Assembly (NCBI RefSeq): GCF_000519185.1
Contig: NZ_JAFA01000001.1
Coordinates: 186,001-250,000, forward strand
Direction: 5' to 3'
DNA length: 64,000 nucleotides
Source: Paraburkholderia nodosa DSM 21604
Lineage (GTDB): Bacteria > Pseudomonadota > Gammaproteobacteria > Burkholderiales > Burkholderiaceae
Part shown: positions 54,844 to 64,000 of the stretch, piece by piece
Position numbering within the stretch: position 1 is the stretch's first letter
Layout: every line of letters begins with the position of its first letter
Position numbers and translations under genes: made by a program
Notes under the pieces: model-generated
The model's database searches: none
Seen by the model: only the letters and a program-made list of their open reading frames with translations
Told to the model about the DNA's origin: nothing

Positions 54844-54856
54844 CTGGTCAGACCAG
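54844..54856. promoter_or_regulatory. Operator copy 3 (CTGGTC-A-GACCAG), perfect palindrome before dctA
   Basis: This perfect 13-bp palindrome is centred at 54850, 50 bases before the dctA GTG. A trailing AGTCAGAACAGT adds partial repeats. It is probably the site that controls the carrier and ureide genes. Confidence 0.7.
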
Positions 54857-54899
54857 TCAGAACAGTTGCTTGCTCCCCCCTGCTCAGTAGGAGACAGTC

Positions 54900-56243
54900 G
54901 TGACGAAGTTCTTCAATTCGCTGTTTGGCCGCGTAGTGATCGCCCTCGTACTGGGCATCGTGGTAGGCGCGGTGTTTCCCCATTTCGCCCAGTCGCTGCG
55001 CCCGCTCGGCGACGGCTTTCTCAAGCTCATCAAGATGGTGATCGGGCCTATCGTGTTCTGCGTGGTCGTGAGCGGCATGGCGCACGCGGGCGACCTGAAG
55101 AAGGTGGGCCGCGTCGGCCTGAAGTCGGTGGTGTACTTCGAGGCCATGACGACCGTCGCGCTCGTGATCGGCGCCGTGCTCGCATACGTCACGCGACCGG
55201 GCGCCGGCATGAACGTCGATCTGCACTCGCTCGACGCCGCCTCGCTCGCGGCCTACACCGAGCACGCCAAGAGCCTGAAGGACACCGCGGGCTTCCTGCT
55301 GAAGATCATTCCCGACACCGCCTTCGATGCCTTCGCGAAGGGCGACATCCTGCAGATCCTCGTGTTCTCGGTGTTGTTCGGCAGCGCGCTCTCGCTGCTC
55401 GGCCCGAAGGCGCAGCGCGTGAACAGCCTGATCGACGAACTCGCGCAGGTGTTCTTCCGGGTGATGGGCTTCATCATCAAGCTTGCGCCGCTCGGCGTGC
55501 TCGGCGCGATCGCGTTCACGACCGGTACGTACGGCGTCGCTTCGCTCAAGCAGCTCGGGCTGCTCGTGATCGTGTTCTACGCCAGTTGCATCGTGTTCGT
55601 CGCGGTGGTGCTCGGCATCGTCATGCGGCTGGCGGGCTTCAACGTGTTCAAGCTGATCCGCTACCTGCGCGAAGAACTCTCGATCGTGCTCGGCACCGCT
55701 TCCTCCGACGCCGTGTTGCCGCAGATCATGCGCAAGCTCGAATGGATGGGTGTGAAGGATTCCACGGTGGGTCTCGTGATCCCGACGGGCTACTCGTTCA
55801 ACCTCGACGGCTTCTCGATCTACCTCACGCTCGCGGTGATCTTCATCGCGCAGGCGACCAACACGCCGCTGTCGATGCACGATCTCATCGTGGTCGTGCT
55901 GGTGTCGCTCATCACCTCGAAGGGCGCGCACGGCATTCCCGGCTCGGCGATCGTGATCCTCGCCGCCACGCTTTCCGCCATTCCTGCGATTCCCGTGCTC
56001 GGCCTCGTGCTGATCCTGCCGGTGGACTGGTTCGTCGGCATCGCCCGCGCGCTCACCAACCTGATCGGCAACTGCGTCGCGACGGTGGTGGTCGCGGTGT
56101 GGGAGCACGACATCGACAAGGCGCGCGCCAGGCGCGTGCTGAACCTCGACGAAGGCTTTCTTTACGTGCCGGCAGGCGACTCCGATGCAGACACGGCGCA
56201 TGGCGAAGAGGGTGCGCTCGGCGGCAAGCACGCGCACGCCTGA
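54900..56243 (+). CDS. dctA: DctA-like dicarboxylate/cation symporter (DAACS family)
   Basis: This 447-aa inner-membrane sodium or proton symporter starts at GTG 54900 after TAGGAGACAGTC. Family signatures are IKMVIGPIVFCVVVSGMAHA (~45–64), LSIVLGTASSDAVLPQIMRK (~262–281, the serine-rich re-entrant loop), GLVIPTGYSFNLDGFSIYLT (~293–312) and LTSKGAHGIPGSAI-like text (SLITSKGAHGIPGSAIVILA). Classical DctA imports succinate, fumarate and malate. Here it is followed by allantoicase and ureidoglycolate lyase under shared palindromes, so a ureide such as allantoate is a possible cargo. Confidence 0.9.
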   Translation: MTKFFNSLFGRVVIALVLGIVVGAVFPHFAQSLRPLGDGFLKLIKMVIGPIVFCVVVSGMAHAGDLKKVGRVGLKSVVYFEAMTTVALVIGAVLAYVTRPGAGMNVDLHSLDAASLAAYTEHAKSLKDTAGFLLKIIPDTAFDAFAKGDILQILVFSVLFGSALSLLGPKAQRVNSLIDELAQVFFRVMGFIIKLAPLGVLGAIAFTTGTYGVASLKQLGLLVIVFYASCIVFVAVVLGIVMRLAGFNVFKLIRYLREELSIVLGTASSDAVLPQIMRKLEWMGVKDSTVGLVIPTGYSFNLDGFSIYLTLAVIFIAQATNTPLSMHDLIVVVLVSLITSKGAHGIPGSAIVILAATLSAIPAIPVLGLVLILPVDWFVGIARALTNLIGNCVATVVVAVWEHDIDKARARRVLNLDEGFLYVPAGDSDADTAHGEEGALGGKHAHA

Positions 56244-56309
56244 TCTTTCACACCGCATCTGCTGACATTTCCTTCGATCAACTGAGCAACCCCAGCGAAC
56301 GACACCATC

Positions 56310-57329
56310 ATGGCCATTCCGACTCTCGACCCCAACGCCCCCGCCTTCACGCGCCGCTACATGAACCTCGCCGATCCGCGTCTGGGCGCCCGCGCGCTCC
56401 ACGCGAGCGACGAGTTCTTCGCGCCGAAGGAGCGCATGCTCGATCCGCAGCCCGCGGTCTTCATCCCCGGCAAGTACGACGACCACGGCAAGTGGATGGA
56501 CGGCTGGGAAACGCGCCGCAAGCGCACGACGGGCCACGACTTCTGCATCGTGCGCCTCGCGCGCCCGGGCGTGATTTACGGCCTGGACCTCGACACGAGC
56601 CACTTCACGGGCAACTTCCCGCCGGCGGCTTCGATCGAGGCGTGCTACGCGCAGTTGGGCGACGACGCAACGCCCGGTGACAACGCCGACTGGCAGACCA
56701 TCGTCCCGGCGACGACCTTGCAGGGCAACCAGCACCACTACGTCGAAGTGAGCGATACGCGCGCGTTCACGCATTTGCGCGTGAATCTCTATCCCGACGG
56801 GGGCCTCGCGCGTCTGCGCGTGTACGGTCAGCCCCGGCGCGACTGGAGCACGGTGGAGCGCGGCAGCCTCGTCGATCTCGCGGCGATCGAAAACGGCGCG
56901 TATCTCGTCGCGGCCAACAACCAGCACTTCGGGCTCGCTGCCACGATCCTCATGCCGGGCCGCGGCGTGAACATGGGCGACGGCTGGGAGACGCGCCGCC
57001 GCCGCGAACCTGGCAACGACTGGGCGATCGTGGCGCTCGCGCGGCCCGGCATCATCCACAAGATCGAAGTCGACACGGCGCACTTCAAGGGCAACTACCC
57101 GGACCGCTGCTCGCTGCAGGCGGCGAGCGTGACGGGTGGCACCGACGATTCGCTCGTCACCCAGGCGATGTTCTGGCCGGAACTGCTCGGCGAGCAGAAG
57201 CTCGAAATGGACAAGCAGCACGTGTTCGAGAGCGGAATCGCGGCGCTCGGCCTGGTCACCCACGTGCGTTTCAACATTTTCCCGGACGGCGGCGTCTCGC
57301 GCCTGCGCCTGTGGGGCGAACCGGTCTGA
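56310..57329 (+). CDS. alc: Allantoicase
   Basis: This 339-aa cytoplasmic enzyme splits allantoate to ureidoglycolate and urea in purine breakdown. The protein shows the duplicated beta-sandwich of the family, and the two copies carry matching segments: [20 protein letters not shown] (~66–85) and [20 protein letters not shown] (~222–241), each followed by an ARPG…D…HF element ([22 protein letters not shown]). It lies 66 bases after the carrier gene and 13 bases before allA, so the three read as one operon. Confidence 0.95.
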   Translation: MAIPTLDPNAPAFTRRYMNLADPRLGARALHASDEFFAPKERMLDPQPAVFIPGKYDDHGKWMDGWETRRKRTTGHDFCIVRLARPGVIYGLDLDTSHFTGNFPPAASIEACYAQLGDDATPGDNADWQTIVPATTLQGNQHHYVEVSDTRAFTHLRVNLYPDGGLARLRVYGQPRRDWSTVERGSLVDLAAIENGAYLVAANNQHFGLAATILMPGRGVNMGDGWETRRRREPGNDWAIVALARPGIIHKIEVDTAHFKGNYPDRCSLQAASVTGGTDDSLVTQAMFWPELLGEQKLEMDKQHVFESGIAALGLVTHVRFNIFPDGGVSRLRLWGEPV

Positions 57330-57342
57330 GCGAGGAGCCGCG

Positions 57343-57855
57343 ATGCAGATCCTGCACATGGAACCCTTGACGCGCAAGGCGTTCGCGCCGTTCGGCGACG
57401 TCATCGAACTCGAAGGCGCGCGCCATTTTCCGATCAACGGCGGCACGACCGAGCGCTTTCACGATCTCGCCGCCATCGACGTGAACGAGGCGGGCGGGCG
57501 GCCCATCGTCAGCGTGTTTCGTGCCCAGCCGCGTGCGTGGCCCGTCGAGATCGCGATGATGGAGCGGCATCCGCTAGGCAGCCAGGCGTTCGTGCCGCTC
57601 GGCGACGCGGGCTACGCGGTGGTGGTCGCGCCCGCGGGCGAGTTCGATCCGGCCGGGCTGCGGGCGTTCTGGGCCGGGTGCGGGCAGGGCGTCAACTACG
57701 CCAAAGGCGTCTGGCATCACCCGTTGCTCGCGTTCGGGCGCGTGAGCGACTTCGTGGTGATCGACCGCGGCGGCACGCAGCCGAACTGCGACGAGATCGC
57801 GCTCGCGCGGCCCTGGCGGCTCGCGCAAGCCGACCCGGCGCTCGTGCCCGCCTGA
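57343..57855 (+). CDS. allA: Ureidoglycolate lyase
   Basis: This 170-aa cupin-fold enzyme converts ureidoglycolate to glyoxylate and urea, the step directly after allantoicase. Hallmarks are [17 protein letters not shown] (~6–22), [37 protein letters not shown], and [17 protein letters not shown] (~119–135), whose His pair is typical. ATG 57343 follows GAGGAGCCGCG, 13 bases after the alc stop. Allantoinase and urease genes are not in the window. Confidence 0.95.
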   Translation: MQILHMEPLTRKAFAPFGDVIELEGARHFPINGGTTERFHDLAAIDVNEAGGRPIVSVFRAQPRAWPVEIAMMERHPLGSQAFVPLGDAGYAVVVAPAGEFDPAGLRAFWAGCGQGVNYAKGVWHHPLLAFGRVSDFVVIDRGGTQPNCDEIALARPWRLAQADPALVPA

Positions 57856-57896
57856 AGTCCGGCCAGTGTTTCGCGAAGACTGGCTCACCCAAGCGA

Positions 57897-57933
57897 AAAC
57901 GCCACGGCAGATCTGCCGTGGCGTTTCCTTTTC
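57897..57933. terminator. Terminator after allA (also faces fur)
   Basis: A 30-bp perfect palindrome (AAACGCCACGGCAGA and its complement) is followed by CCTTTTC on the plus strand and TTTTCGC on the minus strand. It serves the ureide operon and fur. Confidence 0.85.
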
Positions 57934-57956
57934 TGCAGCCTGCAAGCCGCAAGCGG

Positions 57957-58385
57957 TCAGTGCTTGCGGTGCGGGCAGTTTTCCTTCGTACAGGCACCGT
58001 ACAGGGCGAGGGCGTGCTCCTGGAGCTTGAAGCCGCGCTCCGTGGCGATCATCTGCTGGCGCTTTTCGATTTCGGGGTCGAAGAATTCTTCAACGACGCC
58101 GCAGTCGAGGCACACGAGGTGGTCGTGGTGGCTACCCTCGTTCAGCTCGAACACCGCCTTGCCCGATTCGAAGTTGCTGCGCGTGAGCAACCCGGCCTGC
58201 TCGAACTGCGTGAGGACCCGGTAGACCGTGGCGAGGCCGATGTCGAGCTCCTCGTTCAGCAGGTTGCGGTAGACATCTTCGGCGGTCAGATGGCGCACTG
58301 GGCTATGCTGAAAAATCTCCAGGATCTTGAGGCGAGGCAGTGTCGCCTTGAGGCCGATGTTCTTGAGATCGGTTGGATTGGTCAT
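57957..58385 (-). CDS. fur: Ferric uptake regulator
   Basis: This 142-aa Fe(II)-responsive repressor has an N-terminal winged HTH ([49 protein letters not shown]). Its dimerisation domain carries the metal residues [18 protein letters not shown] (~86–103) and the late Cys pair [12 protein letters not shown]. Length and motifs match classical Fur. It is divergent from bamE, an arrangement kept in many betaproteobacteria. Confidence 0.97.
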   Translation of the reverse strand: MTNPTDLKNIGLKATLPRLKILEIFQHSPVRHLTAEDVYRNLLNEELDIGLATVYRVLTQFEQAGLLTRSNFESGKAVFELNEGSHHDHLVCLDCGVVEEFFDPEIEKRQQMIATERGFKLQEHALALYGACTKENCPHRKH

Positions 58386-58521
58386 GACGATAAGTCCCTG
58401 GAGTACAATGCTAGGTTGTTATGTTAATGCGTTTTTGCCGTTCCGGGCATTTTCGCCAGAACTTCGAACGATCTTCTACAGAATACGCGCGGCTTCGCGA
58501 AAAGCCCGCACGGTGAGGGAA

Positions 58522-59460
58522 ATGATTCCAGAATTCACAACGATCGGCCGGCGCATGCATGGCGGCCGCCTGGCGTGCACCCTGCTGGCTGCGGCCGCGT
58601 TCGCCGCGCTCGCCGGCTGTAAAACGTACGACAGCGTGACGCAGCGCGTCGCCCAGAGCATTACGCCTTACCGCATTACCATCGTGCAAGGCAACTTCGT
58701 CTCGGCGGAAGCCGCGGCGCAGATGAAGGTGGGCATGTCGCGCGCCGAGGTCAAGCAGCTGCTCGGCACGCCGCTCCTCACCGACATGTTCCATGCGAAC
58801 CGCTGGGACTACATCTTCTATTTCAAGCGGGGCTCGACCGCCGTGGTCCAGCAGCGTGACTTTGTCGTGCTGTTCGAAGGCGACCGCGTCGCGAGCTGGT
58901 CAGGCGGTGAAGACCTGCCTTCGAACCTGGAACTGCTCGCCGAAATCGACGGCGACCGCTCCGGCAAGAAGCGGGCCGTCGCGGCTGCGCCGGCGTCGGG
59001 CGCTTCGGCGCCGGTGGCGGCTGCAGCAGGCGCGCCTGCGCAGGCTTCGAGCGCGACCGGCCCGACGGTTGGCGACACGGCGCGCACGCCGTCGTCCGAA
59101 CTCGGCACCGCGACCAATGCGCTGCCCCAGGACGCCAACGCGCAGGCGGCCGCCGCCGCGAACCGCGCCACGGAAGCCGTGCAAACCCCGTCGGGCTTCA
59201 CGCCGTCGGTGCGCGCGGGTAATCCGCAGTCGTCGGCGCTGCCGCAGAACGTCGGCACGATGCCCTCGCAGGTTCAGCTGCATCGTCAGCCGCAGCCGCA
59301 AATCCAGGGCGTGCCGCCGACCAACCCGGTTGGCCCGACCGCCGGCGCGCAAGGCACCGGCGACACCAATGCGGCGCCGTCCGGCCCCGCACGGGATTCG
59401 TCGCTCGCCGCGCCGCCCACGGTGCCGGCCTCGGGAGCTGCTGCGGCTCCGAGCAACTGA
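58522..59460 (+). CDS. bamE: Outer membrane protein assembly factor BamE (OmlA), long form
   Basis: This 312-aa lipoprotein of the BAM complex, which folds beta-barrel proteins into the outer membrane, has a signal sequence ending in lipobox LAALAGC, making Cys33 the lipidated residue. The SmpA/OmlA domain follows (~48–140: [53 protein letters not shown]). Unlike the ~115-residue E. coli protein, it continues for ~165 residues of Ala/Pro/Gln-rich low complexity. GAGGGA precedes the ATG. dapB follows beyond a terminator. Confidence 0.93.
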   Translation: MIPEFTTIGRRMHGGRLACTLLAAAAFAALAGCKTYDSVTQRVAQSITPYRITIVQGNFVSAEAAAQMKVGMSRAEVKQLLGTPLLTDMFHANRWDYIFYFKRGSTAVVQQRDFVVLFEGDRVASWSGGEDLPSNLELLAEIDGDRSGKKRAVAAAPASGASAPVAAAAGAPAQASSATGPTVGDTARTPSSELGTATNALPQDANAQAAAAANRATEAVQTPSGFTPSVRAGNPQSSALPQNVGTMPSQVQLHRQPQPQIQGVPPTNPVGPTAGAQGTGDTNAAPSGPARDSSLAAPPTVPASGAAAAPSN

Positions 59461-59523
59461 TCCGGCTGACCCAGCCGGTAACACAAGCAGGGCGTGGTGC
59501 GCGAGGCGCGCCACGCTTCGATC

Positions 59524-59564
59524 CGGCGGCCGGGGTGTCACTACCACCGGCCGCCGCGTTTTTT
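59524..59564 (+). terminator. Rho-independent terminator between bamE and dapB
   Basis: CGGCGGCCGG pairs with CCGGCCGCCG over a 13-base loop, followed by CG and six T residues. Confidence 0.88.
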
Positions 59565-59633
59565 GGCTGCGGCGCTGCGTGGCGCCTGGTGGCATCCGGC
59601 ACCGCGGCCAGCGACACATTGCCAGGAAGACTC

Positions 59634-60431
59634 ATGAACATCGCAATCGCCGGGGCATCGGGCCGCATGGGCCGCATGCTCATCGAAACCGTCCTGAATT
59701 CGCCCGACGTCACGCTCTCGGGCGCGCTCGTGCGCAAGGGCTCGGCCGCCGTCGGCCAGGACGCCGGCGCGTTCCTCGGCAAGGACACCGGCGTGCGCAT
59801 CACTGACGACATCGAGCAGGTCTTCGCGCAGAGCGACTGCCTGATCGACTTCACGCGCCCCGAAGGCACGCTTGTGCACCTCGAGGCCGCGCAGCGCCAC
59901 GGCGTGAAGATGGTGATCGGCACGACCGGCTTCGACGCCCAGCAAAAGGCGCAGCTCGGCGCGGCCGCGCAGAAGGTCGGCGTCGTGTTTGCGGCCAACA
60001 TGAGCGTGGGCGTGAACGTCACGCTCAAGCTGCTCGAATACGCGGCGCGCTTTTTCGAGACCGGCTACGACATCGAGATCATCGAGGCGCACCATCGCCA
60101 TAAGGTCGACGCGCCCTCGGGCACCGCGCTTGCGATGGGCGAGGCCGTGGCGCACGCGCTCGGCCGCAATCTCGACGAATGCGCCGTGTATGGCCGCGAA
60201 GGCGTGACGGGCGAGCGCGACCCCTCGACGATCGGGTTTTCGGCGATTCGCGGCGGCGATATCGTCGGCGATCATACGGTGCTGTTCGCGGGTATTGGCG
60301 AACGCATCGAGATCACGCACAAGTCCTCGAGCCGCCTTTCCTATGCGCAGGGCAGCGTACGCGCCGCGCGCTTTCTGCAGGACAAGGCCCATGGCCTGTA
60401 CGATATGCAGGACGTGCTCGGCCTGCGCTGA
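59634..60431 (+). CDS. dapB: 4-hydroxy-tetrahydrodipicolinate reductase
   Basis: This 265-aa enzyme of lysine and diaminopimelate synthesis begins with the nucleotide-binding [18 protein letters not shown]. It contains the substrate loop [20 protein letters not shown] (~147–166), where the His pair and Lys form the active site, and closes near [14 protein letters not shown] 59634 follows AGGAAGACTC. The ExbB-like gene follows 53 bases later on the same strand, then exbD and leuS. Confidence 0.97.
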   Translation: MNIAIAGASGRMGRMLIETVLNSPDVTLSGALVRKGSAAVGQDAGAFLGKDTGVRITDDIEQVFAQSDCLIDFTRPEGTLVHLEAAQRHGVKMVIGTTGFDAQQKAQLGAAAQKVGVVFAANMSVGVNVTLKLLEYAARFFETGYDIEIIEAHHRHKVDAPSGTALAMGEAVAHALGRNLDECAVYGREGVTGERDPSTIGFSAIRGGDIVGDHTVLFAGIGERIEITHKSSSRLSYAQGSVRAARFLQDKAHGLYDMQDVLGLR

Positions 60432-60484
60432 GCGTTTCCCCTACGGTCCGGCGCCTGCGCCGGACCGACAGTGAGCGAGGTCCG

Positions 60485-61213
60485 ATGGCAGCGAGTTCCG
60501 GAGTCATTCACTATCTGCAGACGGGCGACGCGGTGACCCACGCGGTTGCGTGGGTTTTGCTCGCCATGTCGGTCGCGAGCTGGTGTTTCCTCATGATCAA
60601 GAGCTGGATCCTCCTGCGCGCGAAGCGCCAGGGGCCGCGCGCCATTGCGCGCTTCTGGCAGGCGCGCACGCTCGCAGATGGCGTTGCCGCCATGCGTCCG
60701 GTCGACCGCGAGCGCGTATTCCTGCCGCTGGCGCAGGCGGCGCTCGCCGCCGAGGAAGCCGACGCGCCCGGCATGATGCTCGCGCGCGTGGATCGCGGCG
60801 AGCGCGTGCTGCGGGCGCTGCGCGGCGCGCTTCAGGCGTCGCAGCGGCGCCTCGAGTTCGGGCAGGTCCTGCTCGCCTCGGTGGGCAGCACGGCGCCGTT
60901 CGTCGGTCTGCTCGGCACCGTCTGGGGCATCTACCACGCGCTCGGCAGCATCGCCGCGAGTGGCCATGCGATGATCGAGAACGTGGCCGGCCCGGTAGGC
61001 GAGGCGCTCATCATGACGGCCTTCGGTCTCGTCGTCGCGATTCCGGCGGTGCTCGCCTACAACGTGCTGGGCCGCCTCGTGCGCCAGCTTTGCGACGATC
61101 TCGACGGCTTCGCCCACGACCTGCACGCCTATGCCTGCGCGCCCGAAGGCGCGCCGCTGCGCCGCGAAGGTGCGCAGGGCGCGATGCGCGAAGGCGCGCG
61201 CGCCGAGTCGTAG
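60485..61213 (+). CDS. MotA/TolQ/ExbB family proton channel protein
   Basis: This 242-aa inner-membrane protein has three hydrophobic helices (~15–42, ~128–152, ~172–195). The family core FGQVLLASVGSTAPFVGLLG, TVWGIYHAL, and EALIMTAFGLVVAIPAVLAY form the stator pore. It partners the ExbD-like protein encoded 12 bases downstream. Together they harness proton flow to energise an outer-membrane process. No TonB or TolA gene is present here, so ExbB versus TolQ identity is not settled; ExbB is favoured by gene order. Confidence 0.9.
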   Translation: MAASSGVIHYLQTGDAVTHAVAWVLLAMSVASWCFLMIKSWILLRAKRQGPRAIARFWQARTLADGVAAMRPVDRERVFLPLAQAALAAEEADAPGMMLARVDRGERVLRALRGALQASQRRLEFGQVLLASVGSTAPFVGLLGTVWGIYHALGSIAASGHAMIENVAGPVGEALIMTAFGLVVAIPAVLAYNVLGRLVRQLCDDLDGFAHDLHAYACAPEGAPLRREGAQGAMREGARAES

Positions 61214-61225
61214 GAGGCAACGCCA

Positions 61226-61657
61226 ATGGCATTCGGCGGACTCGAAAAGAAGCGCGATGCGGCACCGATGTCGGAGATCAACATGACGCCGCTCATCGAC
61301 GTCATGCTCGTGCTGCTCGTCATTTTCATCATCACGGCGCCGCTCTTCACGCACGCGATCCGGCTCGATTTGCCGAAGGTCGCCGCCGAGCCCGCGCAGC
61401 AAACGGCGCAGACCGTCACGCTTTCCATCGACGCCGCCGGCAAGCTCTACTGGAACGCCCAGCCCATCACGCTGGACGAACTGCGCGCGCGCTTTACGGC
61501 AGCGGGCAAACAGCCCGAGTCGCAGCAGCCCGAGCTGCAGCTGCGCGCCGCGCGCGAGACGCGCTACGACGTGATCGCCCAGGTGATGGGCGCCGCACAG
61601 CAGGCCGGTCTCACGCGCCTCGGCTTCGTGACCGAGCCGCCCGCCGGCGCTCACTGA
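61226..61657 (+). CDS. ExbD/TolR family biopolymer transport protein
   Basis: This 143-aa protein has a short cytoplasmic N-terminus, one membrane helix and a periplasmic domain. The pattern EINMTPLIDVMLVLLVIFII (~16–35) holds the conserved Asp that takes part in proton transfer. The C-terminal domain (~50–140) resembles ExbD. It lies 12 bases after its partner channel gene, with GGAGGCAACGCC in front of the ATG. Confidence 0.92.
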   Translation: MAFGGLEKKRDAAPMSEINMTPLIDVMLVLLVIFIITAPLFTHAIRLDLPKVAAEPAQQTAQTVTLSIDAAGKLYWNAQPITLDELRARFTAAGKQPESQQPELQLRAARETRYDVIAQVMGAAQQAGLTRLGFVTEPPAGAH

Positions 61658-61675
61658 GCGCGCGCCAGTCAACGG

Positions 61676-64000
<2,325 letters not shown>

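Noticed and set aside
60485..61657. Complete TonB or Tol energy-transducing system
   Set aside because: Only the ExbB/TolQ-like and ExbD/TolR-like genes are present; no tonB, tolA, tolB or pal lies in the window.

Overview
The window is high-GC, tightly packed chromosomal DNA of the Burkholderiaceae type, most like Paraburkholderia. This rests on the block bamE(omlA)–dapB–ExbB/ExbD-like pair–leuS next to a divergent fur, on an MFS gene between uvrA and ssb, and on the overall gene content. It holds about 55 intact protein genes. I saw no rRNA, tRNA, CRISPR array, prophage or intact insertion sequence.

Bases 1–4,600 carry the 3' end of a respiratory nitrate reductase operon (narH end, narJ, narI), followed by its nitrate-sensing pair narX–narL. 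Next come a PerM/AI-2E family membrane protein, uvrA (both on minus), an MFS exporter and ssb. At 11.1–13.8 kb an hcp gene and its flavin/2Fe-2S reductase form an operon with an NsrR-like palindrome in front, so the window has both nitrate respiration and nitrosative-stress functions. A YheO/DauR-type regulator is translationally coupled to a PLP hydroxyaspartate/threonine dehydratase-like gene, followed by a divergent LysR/MFS pair.

Bases 17,972–20,186 are the accessory part of the window. They contain no convincing intact gene but do hold recognisable wreckage. This includes a C-terminal and an N-terminal piece of RcsB/BvgA-like response regulators, a frameshifted receiver domain of a hybrid sensor kinase, and a frameshifted LysR tail whose terminator is still perfect. 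It reads as a decayed phosphorelay locus. After it come a secreted CHRD-domain protein, an HSL-family hydrolase, an EcsC-family protein, and a DHA2 exporter with its MarR regulator.

Bases 24.9–29.2 kb look like a D-amino-acid catabolic locus: a DSD1/D-threonine-aldolase-like PLP enzyme, a divergent RpiR regulator, an N-acyl-D-amino-acid deacylase and a RidA imine deaminase. Bases 29.7–40.3 kb are a sugar-oxidation regulon of De Ley–Doudoroff type. It has an IclR regulator, KDGal kinase, KDPGal aldolase, two SDR dehydrogenases, an AraFGH-like ABC importer, an SMP-30 lactonase and a mutarotase. The sugar-acid dehydratase needed to complete the route is not in the window.

The rest is largely housekeeping: pyrF, a DUF985 cupin, pncC/cinA, pgpA, thiL, maeB, rsmE, a VOC protein, a spermidine-synthase-like gene, tkt, gapA, fur, bamE, dapB, ExbB/ExbD-like proteins and the first three quarters of leuS. 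Two inserts stand out. One is a secreted barnase-type RNase paired with an N-terminally extended barstar. The other is a ureide cassette (GntR – DctA-like carrier – allantoicase – ureidoglycolate lyase) whose control region carries three copies of one TGGTCWGACC palindrome.
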